A stretch of 64,000 nt of DNA, taken from assembly GCA_018398585.1 (NCBI GenBank), contig JAGTTD010000010.1:22143739-22207738 (forward strand), given 5' to 3'. Position numbers and translations under genes: made by a program. Under the pieces are notes generated by a model. That model was given only the letters and a program-made list of their open reading frames with translations. It made no database searches and had not been told where the DNA came from. Shown here one piece after another: positions 32,581 to 42,495 of this stretch. This stretch comes from Simmondsia chinensis. Taxonomy: Eukaryota > Streptophyta > Magnoliopsida > Caryophyllales > Simmondsiaceae. Each line of letters starts with the position of its first letter. Position 1 is the stretch's first letter.

Positions 32581-33146
32581 TGTTATGACCCGGGAATCCG
32601 AGGCGTGAACTCATGGAGGCTGAGATGTGTACTGCTGCTGAAATGTTGCTGCAGATTGATGATCTTAAGGCTGTTAGGGGTTGATTAGTTTAGTAAGGGA
32701 TGTAATGGCTTGGTAATCCTTCCCTCTACTACCTTGTGTTGTTTGTTGAGTTATAATAAGCTGCGTTTTACCTGCATTGTAGTATTTCTGCAGCTGGTGA
32801 ATGTTTGTTAGGATGCTAGTCGGTTAGGCTGGTCCTTGGCGCCATAATAGATTCAATTGTTAGTTAGCATTAGTTCTAGATAATTCTAGCAAATTCCTAA
32901 GTGGTTTAGTCCTTGTGAGGTCAGATTCAATGTATTAGGCTCATACTATGTAAGTAGTATAAATAAGGGACATTAGTATGTAATCCATAATTTTAAAAAT
33001 GAATTGATCTCATTTGGTTTCTTTCTCTATTCTCTCATCTCTTTTCCCTTCTTTCTCTCATCTAAACTCTACGTTCTTTCTCATCTCTTACCCTTTCTAT
33101 CCCGACCAGGGTTGAGGTTCAAGTGCCAATCTTCAAAACCTTAACA
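32581..33146 (+). repeat. 5' LTR of element E
   Basis: TGTTATGACCCGGGAATCC to AAACCTTAACA. It contains TATAAATAAGG at 32958. Confidence 0.93.
32958..32968 (+). promoter_or_regulatory. TATA box in element E 5' LTR
   Basis: TATAAATAAGG lies about 190 bp before the LTR end. It is kept in the 3' LTR at 37464. Confidence 0.6.
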
Positions 33147-33148
33147 AT

Positions 33149-33163
33149 TGGTATCAGAGCCTT
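33149..33163 (+). other. Element E primer-binding site
   Basis: TTGGTATCAGAGCCTTG begins two bases after the LTR and fits initiator tRNA-Met. Confidence 0.88.
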
Positions 33164-34256
33164 GATTTGGCTTCCGAATCAAGCTCATATCTAGAAAAAA
33201 AAAAGTACAAAATATGATTAATTGTATAGCAATTAATCAACAAAAACAATTGTGTTGCAAATTTAGTTCAGATTTGGTGATCAGAAATTCAAATCTGAAT
33301 TTTTGAAGAATTGTTGGCAGTTCTGCACTAGTTAGCTGCGTCAGCCTGGGAGTGATTCGGTTAGGACTAAAGTGACCATATTATATTAAAGGAAGTTCAA
33401 TTGATTAGTATTTGTTGAGTACAATCAACATCAATCTTATTCAGATCGAAATTCTATAGCATCGATCAAGCATTTGTTGCAGAAGTGGAGAACTGAAGTC
33501 AGTGCAGTGCTGAAATTGAGGATGAGTTATGATCGGTTGAGGAAGGAGTTTAAATTGAGCTAATTGATCCACATTGCACGTGAACATCATCTAAAGTTCA
33601 GAAACAAGCTGAATTGAGGTTTAATCAGGTTCAGCAATTCAGAAGTTGAAAATTGAGGTAATGCTTGTTGATCTTCAAGTTGCAATTCCTTGAGAATTTT
33701 TGTTTACTATTGGATGATGTCGAATTCATGTGGATAAGCTTAGAAGTGTTGAGAATTCATCAGAATCTAAGGTGATCGTTGAGAATTATATGTTATGGAG
33801 TCAAATTTTGCTTAGCCGAAAATTTATCACCAGAGGCGAAAGTCTGACAGTGAACAGGAGGAGCAAAAGTGTAGAAATCTGTCCTCGTTCGTTAAGATTG
33901 CTTGAGTGTTGTGTTGAGTACTTGATTTTGAGTCAGGATCGAGCCTAACTCAGAAGTGAAAGTCGACTTACTCGATTTAACATGGCTGTCAGAAGTCGCT
34001 CGAGGATAGGGTTCTGTTCGAAGTTCTGCTCGAAATTTATCAGTTAGGGTTTATATTAGTTGGCGATCGAGGAATTGATAACCAGTGCTTGTTTGTGCGA
34101 ATGAAGGAGTAGAACTTCATTAGCAATTGATTGTTGAAGAGTTATGAAACAAGTTTTACATTTCTGTGATTTTCAAACCTGCATTTCTGCTGTCCAGATC
34201 GATTCTGCTGTTCAGTACAAATATGGTTGATGTTAGCTCTTGTCAATCAGTGATGA
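33164..34256 (+). other. Element E leader region
   Basis: About 1.1 kb between the PBS and the first longer frame. A 72-codon frame at 33730-33948 has no recognised features. I see nothing else coding here. Confidence 0.4.
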
Positions 34257-35200
34257 GTGATTATTTTGAAAAAAATGAAGCTAATATTCAGAGAGGAACG
34301 AGAGAGTTTGTTGCTGGAAGTTGAGCTGGCATTCAATCGAGTGCGTCAACAAAATGTGAATCAGCGTTGTTCAACTCATCAGTCTGATTGTGCGGGTGTT
34401 CTTGATACAAACGAGTTTCCGGAGTTAGTGGATACCGTTACACAGCAAAATTTCAATGTCGAGCAAAAGAAGGAAGTGGAATCCGTCGCTGTTGAAGATG
34501 AATTCGACCACGACAATGCCGAATTTGATGAACACAAGCTAGACGAATCTGAGTCTGTACGGGATGATCCTTATGTTGAGGCACAATTTGATATGCATCC
34601 AGAATGGGAATATGATTCACATGTCAAAAGAATGATTCAGAAAGCAAAGTGTAAAGCGAAGAAGAGTATTCTGAGTGTAGCGTTGAAGGAATTTGAGGGT
34701 AAAAAGAAGTTGTCCAAGCCAAAATTGAAGCGTTTGGCTATGTTTTAGCATGACTTGCCTTATGATCAGCAAAAACTAATTCGAGAGGCTGACCTTACCG
34801 AGGTATATGCTGGCACGCAAGCTACAAATGGCGCACAAGGAGTTAAGACTCGAATGGGAGCTGATGGAGGCAATGTAGCTACAGCCGTTCAACCAGAAGT
34901 GTCCTATGATGCTGTGGTTGGTGCACAAGAGTTTGCCACGCTTGATCAGGTGAAGGAATTGCTCAATCATTTACAAATACAATCAGAGGAACGCTGGGTC
35001 TCGAGGTTCCAGCAAATGCGCTTGGAAAATCAGAAATGTTTGGTGTTGGTAGTGATGTAATTGATGCTTCGCAAGGGTCTGGGAATAGAGAAATAGAGTG
35101 TTCAAATGTACCCTCATACGACGACTTGCCTCCTGATCCGGGAGAAGATTTTCAAGTTTATATGAAGCCGAAAAGGTTTGATTCTCTGTTGAAAAGAACT
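34257..35200 (+). pseudogene. Element E gag-like N-terminal region, acidic, broken
   Basis: The first frame (34257-34748) encodes an acidic protein ending in a Lys-rich run (AKCKAKKSILSVALKEFEGK). One stop separates it from an in-phase frame (34755-35060) with DLPYDQQKLIREAD and VSYDAVVGAQEF. That frame ends in a helical Gln/Glu stretch, DQVKELLNHLQIQSEERW, similar in style to the coiled-coil start of the chromovirus Gags. A frameshift near 35040 leads to SYDDLPPDPGEDFQVYMKP before further stops. It may be a Gag-derived protein; the family is not recognised. Confidence 0.4.
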
Positions 35201-35352
35201 AATTAAGCTGCGAGAGTGCGTTTCAAAGTCTAACGAAGGAGGAGCAATGTGGTTGAACAAGTAATTGAGTTGTTAGATGTGTATAACTGCTGTAACATGC
35301 TAAAACCGATTTCAAATCATCCAGAAGCTGTCCAGCAGATGTTTTAACTGAT

Positions 35353-36384
35353 GTGTTGGGTGTTGGAAGCTTCCTTAATCTGGGAAAGAATGAATTACAA
35401 GTATTTGGAGGAGCTACACATCCGGTGCTGCTGTTTGGTGTTGACGAGTGTGATGCCAGTGCAAGCAATGGTGTAGAATTAGTTGAGACTGTGGGTCATT
35501 GTGAAGATAACATCAAAGTGAGTATTGAAGACAGGAAGTATACATTTTACAAGCTATATGATTCATGTGACACTGAAGTGTCCATTGTTCTGGAATTTGT
35601 GTTGTTTCGGTTCATACAAAAGCACTTACTTGAAAGAATGATAATTGTTGTTAGTGGTTTGAAGAATTGTGGATGGTTTGAGGAGGTGTTTGGCCTCGGG
35701 TATAACATTGCAGCTGGAGTGCAAAGCCAAGTTAAGCCAAAGGCACTTGAAAATTGGGATACACTGCAACTGGATGGTGATGTTCTAGTGCAGAACCTGG
35801 TTGTGCTTTGGGTGACCTGTTGTGGTTGTTCCGAATGGGAAACTAATATGCACAAGCTTCAATACTTTCTCAATGTATGGGAGAAGGAGTATAACAAGGG
35901 AACAAGATCATTTCTAGCCGAAAATAATTTACATTTTAGCAGCCAAGATCAGGACAGATTTTCCCTTGCACTGAAATTAATCGCAGATGTTTAGTTGTGT
36001 CATTGGTGTCCTGATTTGAAGCTCATCTTTCAGTTTGATAATGGAAATTCGATTGTGACCCACAAGTATTTGAGTTGGCTGAGCAAAGGCCCAGATATTC
36101 AAGCCCATGTCACAAGAGCTCAGTTGATCAAGGTGGGACAACATGAATTCAGATTAGTTGCTGTTATGGCTAGGAGGATTACAATTCCTTCTTTGTCAGC
36201 AGTGAATGAGTTGTTCAAATGGAGAGTGATTGGTGCAATTATGGGTTTGGGAAGTTGTCATCACTTGTTTGCATTAAGAAGTTTCAATATGGACAAAAAT
36301 CAAGCAAAAATCTGTAAAATCTACAGCAGCTATGAGTGGTCTGGCTTAAGCACTGCTGAATTTTGGAGTTCTGCAGCAAACTAA
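35353..36384 (+). pseudogene. Element E long ORF of unknown family, one stop
   Basis: The frame is open from the Met at 35353 for 213 codons to a TAG at 35992, then stays open in the same phase to 36384, about 343 codons in total. Notable stretches are FRFIQKHLLERMIIVVSGLK, NLVVLWVTCCGCSEWETN, FQFDNGNSIVTHKYLSWL and EFRLVAVMARRITIPSLS. I recognise no domain, and in particular no RRM, protease or reverse transcriptase. The length kept open in an otherwise decayed region suggests a real former gene. A captured host gene is possible but cannot be shown here. Confidence 0.45.
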
Positions 36385-37049
36385 CATGTGAATTTGAGAA
36401 GCAATCAAAGATTTAATGGGCATGTCATGAGTTGGGTTAGTAGGTGGTGGTGGGAGCTGAAAAAGTTGAACACCTTTGTGACAGAACACGTTAAATGAGC
36501 AAGGAATCAAGTTCCAATAGCTGATAAGCACTTTCGGCATGCCGATCGGCAAGTTCGGAATGAAATAATTCTGTTTTGGAGCTGCTTGAACTGCATTAGG
36601 GAATGTTTACAAGTAGAATTTGGTGTTGGGTTCTCTTGGTTTGTGTTTGGAAGGCCTCCCGAGGTGTTAAAGGACTTCGAATACAATTTTGTGTAGTTTA
36701 TGACATTCAAAATCTGTTTGGCTGCATTCAACACACAGAATTTCAGAGTTACATATGCCATTGGTGATTTTCAGCAGCAAGTTAGAGCTCTGAGCCGTAT
36801 TAGCTGCAGCAAGAGGAGTTGGGAATGTGTGGTGGATGTTGGTCTGAACGTAGCAGGCATAATGAAGAGCACTCCTCATTCATATGCAAGCATTGTGTCA
36901 AACAAGAATCACAGTCATGTGCCTGCTGAAATTCAGTCAATACATCACTGCAGCCAGATGCTCTTATCTGTAGAATGCAGTGCGAAGTTCATTAATTCAG
37001 CTATCATTTCATATGCAACTAGAGTTCTTCATTGTTACAACTCTCTTCT
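36385..37049 (+). other. Element E 3' internal region
   Basis: Frames of up to 124 codons (36700-37074) are present without recognised domains. Similar composition suggests continuation of the decayed coding region. Confidence 0.3.
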
Positions 37050-37086
37050 ATTCTTGAGGACAAGAATGTTCTGAAGGGGAAGGGAA
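37050..37086 (+). other. Element E AGGA hairpin and polypurine tract
   Basis: ATTCTTG pairs perfectly with CAAGAAT around AGGA (37050-37067). GAAGGGGAAGGGAA (37073-37086) runs up to the LTR. Confidence 0.75.
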
Positions 37087-37652
37087 TGTTATGACCCGAG
37101 AATCCGAGGCATGAACTCATGGAGGTTGAGATGTGTACTGCTGCTGAAATGTTGCTGCAGATTGATGATCTTAAGGCTGTTAGGGGTTGATTAGTTTAGT
37201 AAGTGATGTAATGGCTTGGTAGTCCTTCCCTTTACTACCTTGTGTTGTTTGTTGAGTTGTAATAAGCTGCGTTGTACCTGCATTGTAGTATTTCTACAGC
37301 TGGTGAATGTTTGTTAGGATGCTAGTCAGTTAGGCTGGTCCTTTGCGCCATAATAGATTCAATTGTTAGTTAGCATTAGCTCTAGATAATTCTAGCAAAT
37401 TCCTAAGTGGTTTAGTCCTTGTGAGGTTAGATTCAATGTATTAGGCTCATACTATGTAAGTAGTATAAATAAGGGACATTAGCATGTAATCCATAATTTT
37501 GATAATGAATTGATCTCATTTGGTTTCTTTCTCTATTCTCTCATCTCTTTTCCCTTCTTTCTCTCATCTAAACTCTATATTCTTTCTCATCTCTTTCTCT
37601 TTCTATCCCAACCAAGGTAGAGGTTCAAGAGCCAATCTTCGAAACCTTAACA
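37087..37652 (+). repeat. 3' LTR of element E
   Basis: TGTTATGACCCGAGAATCC to AAACCTTAACA, followed by TGGTA. Same length as the 5' LTR. Confidence 0.93.
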
Positions 37653-37657
37653 TGGTA

Positions 37658-38214
37658 CTGGTATTGGGGCTGTTCTCTCTTAAAGAGGAAGGCCTATTGC
37701 ATATCTAAGTTAAGCTCTAAGTCCCAAACATCAGGCAATGTCGACTTATGAAAAGGAGTACCTTGCGATTCTCTTAGCCGTGGAGAAATGGAGGCATTAC
37801 TTGGAAGGTCACAAGTTCACCATTGGGACAGATCATCAAAGCCTAAAACATCTCCTTGAGCAGAAAATTGTGTTGGGAATTCAAAAGAAAGGATTGATGA
37901 AAATGTTAGGCCTTGATTACGACATCGAGTATAGAAGTAGTAAAGAAAACGCAGCTGCAGATGCACTGTCAAGGTGTTTTGAAGATACTGTTCCGGGCTC
38001 ATGCTCAGCCATTTCCATGGTAATTCCTTCTTGGGTCGAAGAGGTACACAAGTCCTACGAGGGAGATCCTTGTGCTCTTGATAAGCTGGCTGCTGTTGTG
38101 ATTGTACCCAACACAAACATTGCTGCAGAAAACAGCGAACTGTCAGTGCAGAGGCGTCTGATCCGGGTCCAAAGCAAACTTTATGTGGGATCTGCTACTG
38201 ACTTGAGAAAATAA
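37658..38214 (+). pseudogene. Element D RNase H, second part
   Basis: After element E the frame resumes as TGIGAVLS, a stop, RGRPIAYLS, another stop and ALSPKHQA. It is open from 37738: STYEKEYLAILLAVEKWRHY, TDHQSLKHLLEQ and ENAAADALSRCFED. The acidic residues of RNase H are present. The tail (VEEVHKSYEGDP) leads to the integrase. Confidence 0.9.
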
Positions 38215-39474
38215 GTCATCCAAGCCTCACATGACGCTGCTTGGGGAGGTCACGAGGGTGTGGAAGGCACCTATCAGCGCATTAAAGCATATTTTACATG
38301 GCCAAGTATGAAAAGAGATGTGAGCGACTATGTGAAGTCTTGTGAAGTATGCCAACAAACGAAGCTGAGTGACCCTCGATACAAGGGACTTCTTCAACCT
38401 CTTCCCATTCCGGACGGGGCTTGGGTCCACATTAGCATGGATTTCATCGAGGGGCTACCAAAGTCCGAAGGCAAGGAGGTCATATGGGTCGTGGTGGATC
38501 GCTTCACCAAATATAGTCATTTTATTGCACTTGCTCGACCCGTTACTGCTGAAAAGTTGGCAAGACTCTTTCTTAACAACATTTACAAGCTACACGGGTT
38601 GCCACAATCCATCGTGTCGAACCGAAACAAAATCTTCACAAGCACCTTTTGGAGGGAAATGTTCAAGCTAATGGGAACCACATTGGCTCTTAGTTCTTCC
38701 TATCATCCTCAAACGGATGGTCAAACTGAACGATTCAACCAATGTGTGGAGCAATATCTTCAGAGTATGGTCTTCTTAAGGCCCAAAGAGTGGAACCGTT
38801 GGCTTTCTTTAGCTGAATTTTGGTTCAATACACACTTCCACACATCCATGGGCACTTCACCCGTCCAAGCATTGTATGGCTACTCTCCACCTTCTCCTAT
38901 GATGTTACAACAACTGAGGGCTGCTGATTCTGCAGCAACCGAAATTGTGCAGCAGAGGACACAGACCATGCAGACGCTTAAGGACAATCTCCAACAAGCT
39001 CGGGCTCAAATGAAGTATTATGCAGACAAGAAGAGGGTAGACAAGAACTATGACGTTGGGGACGTGTTCTACTTCAAATTACAACCATATAGACAATCAT
39101 CCGTGGCTGTCAGGTGCAATGTCAAGTTGTGTGCTCGTTACTTCGGACCTTACAAAATTCTGGAGAAAATTGGCAACGTTACATATAAGCTTGACTTACC
39201 ATCACATTCTTACATTCACCCCGTGTTTCATGTGTCCCTCCTTAAAAAAAGATCAAGAGGAAAGCTGATACAACCCGGAAGCCGCCTGTTGCTGAAGCTA
39301 ATGGAGTAATACTCCAACAACCAAGCTCTGTCAGATCAAGGAGGACGCTGCAGCTCAATGACAAGAAAATTCAAGAGGTGTTGGTCACTTGGAGCAACCT
39401 AAAAGAGGACTTTACAACTTGGGAGGACTACAATTTCTTGAAGAGTCAATTTTCGGGCTTCACTTCTTGAGGAC
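38215..39474 (+). pseudogene. Element D integrase and chromodomain
   Basis: A stop after DLRK (38212) precedes the zinc domain SHDAAWGGHEGVEGTYQRIK with CEVCQQTK. The long frame (38260-39309, 349 codons) has SMDFIEGLPKSEGKEV (first Asp) and SNRNKIFTSTFW, where relatives read SDRDKIFTS, so the second catalytic Asp is Asn. HPQTDGQTERFNQ keeps the Glu. HPVFHVSLLKK is followed by a frameshift at about 39300. The chromodomain EVLVTWSNLKEDFTTWED and QFSGFTS with stop close the gene at 39470. Confidence 0.92.
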
Positions 39475-39499
39475 AAGAAGTTTCTCAAGGGGGAGGGAA
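39462..39499 (+). other. Element D AGGA hairpin and polypurine tract
   Basis: ACTTCTTG pairs perfectly with CAAGAAGT around AGGA (39462-39481), overlapping the chromodomain stop codon. AAGGGGGAGGGAA (39487-39499) follows up to the LTR. Confidence 0.78.
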
Positions 39500-39910
39500 T
39501 GTTACGAATTAATAAATTTTACTTGTAATACATTTTAATTTCTTGGTATTACTTTTAATTAGAGTCTTTTATGATGTAATAACAACTTAAGAGTGCCAAA
39601 AATATGCAGATTTTCCCACGGTTAACATGTGCAGCACCTGACCTGCGCATGGCGGGAAAAACGGTTACAGATGGGGGATTTGGTGGGAGTTTTAGCTGGT
39701 TGTTGATCTAATTTGCTTTGCTTTCCATTGTGTATAAATTTGGAGCTTAAGAGTGTAATTGAATTATCTAATTAAATGAAATCTGATTCCTAAGGGAAAT
39801 ACTCTAATTCTCATCCCCTTTCTCTAATTTCTCATCCCCTTCCTTTCTTTTCTCATCTCAAAGTCTCTTCGACAAGGTTAGACTTCCAAATTAAATTTTG
39901 AAAGCTAACA
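39500..39910 (+). repeat. 3' LTR of element D
   Basis: TGTTACGAATTAATAAA to GAAAGCTAACA, 411 bp, followed by CCCAC. Confidence 0.93.
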
Positions 39911-40481
39911 CCCACTTGTAAGCACATTTCTTGAATCCTTTCTCCAACTTCTTGCCATTCATAGTCTGTAATTGAGCCTGATCTACCATACCCTGCAAGG
40001 CGACTTTAGATCCTTGAATCTTAAATGAGACTGTCAACTTAGCAATGTTGAAGAGAACTGGACTGTAAGATGTCATCCAATCTACCCTAAGGACCATGTC
40101 ACAACCACCCAAAGGAAAGATCCTGAAGTCATAATCAAACTTACGGTCTTGCATCCACCACTGGACTTCTTGGCATTTGTTCTGAGTTAACACTGAGTTC
40201 CCATCTGCAACTATCACTACCAAAGGATGTGCCTTGATTACTTCATGTCCCACCTTCTTCACCATTTGTGGATCCACAAAACTATGGGTACTCCCAATAT
40301 CGATTAAAATTATGATTGATCTCTTTCCTGCTTTCCCCTTGATTCTTATAGTGCTATGAGTTCCATTGCTAGTTAATGCTTTCATAGAAATTTTAACTTC
40401 ATCTTCACTAAGTTCCTCTAGTGACTCTTGTTCTAAACTATTATTATCCACTTCAGATTCTTCACTACTAGACAATTCCAT
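39911..40481 (-). pseudogene. Element B aspartic protease
   Basis: The frame 40481-39891 encodes an acidic linker, then LIDIGSTHSFVD with the catalytic Asp but Ser changed to Ile, VADGNSVLTQNKC and FPLGGCDMVLRVDWM. The end runs into the LTR of D; the remainder continues at 29122. Confidence 0.87.
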
Positions 40482-41982
40482 AGCGCTCTTTCCCTTAGCT
40501 GACAGGAGGAATTTTGGGTTGCATTTACGGCCAAAAGGATAAGGTTGATTGCACTTGAAACAATGCCTTTGTGGCCTCTTCTCACTAGATCGACTGGCCT
40601 TGGCCTTATCAGCCCCTTTCTATTGCTTAAAACCGCTTCCACGATACCTTAATCCTTCTATTGCCTCAAATAGCTTGGCCTTAGCATAAATCGTAGACAG
40701 TGTTGCAGGACCAACAGCCTTAACAGGGCTCTTAACTTTGGGCTTTAAACCACTTATGAAGCTTGAGACATAGTATGACTCAGTAGCTTGAGGAAAGGCA
40801 GTTATCATGCTTGCTTTAAGGTTCTTAAACCTCGTCATATACTCTTTCACCGAAGTTTCTTGTATCACTTTATTAAATCTATCAACAATATCATTGGAAT
40901 CTTCCTCTCTATATCACTCACAAAGTTCTTTCACTAATTCAGCCCCAAGAAAGTGTAGGATTGCTCTTTAATAAACTGTAAAACCACACCTCATGGCCTC
41001 CCAGAAGATACACATATGCCATCTGCACCTTCTCAGCATCATCAATGTGGTGGAAATGGAAATAACGATCGCATCTTCTTAGCCATGAATGAGGTTGGTT
41101 CCCATCGAAAGGATCTATCTGAACACTTGGTTGCCTGTAACCACTACTTCTGTTATTGGATGTAGTATCATTATTTCCTGAATGTTGTTGGTGCAACTGT
41201 TCAGGTGGACGATCAAGCTGTTTAGCATTAGAATTGGCAGATCTGAAGTGAACTGGATGATCAGGAAGTCCATCATTCTGGTCTAGAATTAAGCTAGAAG
41301 CTTGTGACTGAACTTGATCAAATGGTAGATCTTGTGCTCTGGCCGTTACATCAGCTTCTTGAATCTGATCCTAAGATATAACAGAAGCCACTATAGGACG
41401 ATCTTGAGGTCTAGCAGCAACATTTGGCATTTGAGGATTCACCTCATCAGGAGCCCTCCTTTGTTGATGTATGTGTATCAGACTAGCAAGAATTAGAGTT
41501 TCAGGACCAGATGACACATTTTGCCTATTGAATTGGTTGCGCAACTCATTGAACTTCTTTTCAATATTCTGTGTCTGTTGATTCAACCTGTCTGTGATCC
41601 TTCCCTCAAACTCCTAAGCTTGCTGAGTCACATGATCAGTTATCTTTTCCTCAAAACCTTTTAGTTGTTGAGACACTAGGCCTTCATTACTTTGATCTTT
41701 TTCTTTAAGAACCTGCCTTATCTGTTAAAGCATTAGATCTTTATCCTCTTACCTTTGCTGTTGAATCCGATTGAACATTAGTTCCATCTGCAATGATAGT
41801 TAATCATTTATAACAAACTGTACCTCGCTTGCTGCACTTGCACCAACCACTGCAGCAGAGGAGATATTAGGATTAACAAATGTAGCAGGATTTGCAGCTC
41901 CAACTCCTGTTTGCATACTAACACCACTAAACATTACTAATTGCCGATTCTTGCTCTTTGCCAGCTCTGATTTATCAAGCAA
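40482..41982 (-). pseudogene. Element B gag
   Basis: N-terminal part (41982-41800) with Ala-rich GASAASEV, a Gln-rich coiled-coil part (41586-41371) and capsid pieces (41196-40939 and 40868-40620) with DPFDGNQPHSWLRRCDRY, YVSSFISGLKPKVK and VGPATLSTIYAKAKLFEAI. The zinc knuckle reads CFKCNQPYPFGRKC (about 40520-40565), with His replaced by Arg. At least four stops or frameshifts are present. Confidence 0.85.
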
Positions 41983-42054
41983 AAGATTAAAATCACCTTG
42001 ATCTAAGTATAAACAATCAAATTGAAGTAATTCAACTTAATTGATAGCCTAAAA

Positions 42055-42072
42055 CAAGGCTCTGATACCAAT
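42055..42072 (-). other. Element B primer-binding site
   Basis: Minus strand reads AATTGGTATCAGAGCCTTG inside the 5' LTR, matching initiator tRNA-Met. Confidence 0.88.
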
Positions 42073-42490
42073 TGTTAAGCCTCTAGTTGAACTAGAAGTC
42101 TAACCTTGTGAAAGAGAGAGCTTAGATGAGAAAAGAAATGAAGGAGATGGGAAATTAGAGAGAGAATTAGATAAGAGAGATAGAAAAATATCTCAAAGAG
42201 ATCAGGTTGTATTTGATTGAATGAGTGAATCTTACACTTAAGCCTACTACTTATAGAAATCTAGTTATAATGAATCGAGACAAGAACCAACTGACTAAGA
42301 ACTAGCTCAGCCACCACATTTGACCATCACTTGACTTACTTAACCAACTAATACAAGAATTGGAACCAAACTACCAATTCAAACTTAAGAACAAGCGACT
42401 AAGACAATAGCCAGCAACTAATCAAAACAAGCTTCAATTATCAAAAGCTAAACAGCAACCACCAAAGACTGCTGCAGCACGATCATAACA
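42073..42490 (-). repeat. 5' LTR of element B
   Basis: TGTTAAGCCTCTAG to GATCATAACA, 418 bp, followed by CATAT, the target duplication. Confidence 0.92.
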
Positions 42491-42495
42491 CATAT

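Larger units (their letters stand above)
32581..37652 (+). mobile_element. Element E: long non-autonomous LTR retrotransposon of unknown content
   Basis: LTRs at 32581-33146 and 37087-37652 are both 566 bp and differ at roughly 25 positions by eye. TGGTA flanks both sides (32576-32580 and 37653-37657), a perfect target duplication. The PBS, hairpin and polypurine tract are intact. The 3.9-kb internal part has no recognised protease, reverse transcriptase or integrase but holds three open or nearly open regions. It lies within the RNase H gene of element D. Confidence 0.93.
29128..39910 (+). mobile_element. Element D: Reina-like chromovirus, interrupted by element E
   Basis: LTRs at 29128-29538 and 39500-39910 are both 411 bp and differ at about 16 positions by eye count. 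Flanks are CCCCC (29123-29127) and CCCAC (39911-39915), a 5-bp duplication with one mismatch. It has a PBS, gag, protease, reverse transcriptase, RNase H, integrase and chromodomain on the plus strand. Element E splits RNase H. It sits in the spacer between protease and reverse transcriptase of element B in opposite orientation. Confidence 0.93.
23460..42490 (-). mobile_element. Element B: Reina-like chromovirus carrying nested elements C and D
   Basis: LTRs at 23460-23884 and 42073-42490 are flanked by a perfect 5-bp target duplication, CATAT (23455-23459 and 42491-42495). Removing C (26120-28472) and D (29128-39910) leaves a chromovirus of about 5.9 kb in normal order: gag, protease, reverse transcriptase, RNase H, integrase, chromodomain. 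It is related to A and D. Stops, frameshifts and lost catalytic residues make it inactive. Confidence 0.92.

Noticed and set aside
35547..35855. 102-codon minus-strand frame inside element E
   Set aside because: It lies opposite the longer plus-strand frame at 35353-36384 and shows no family features.
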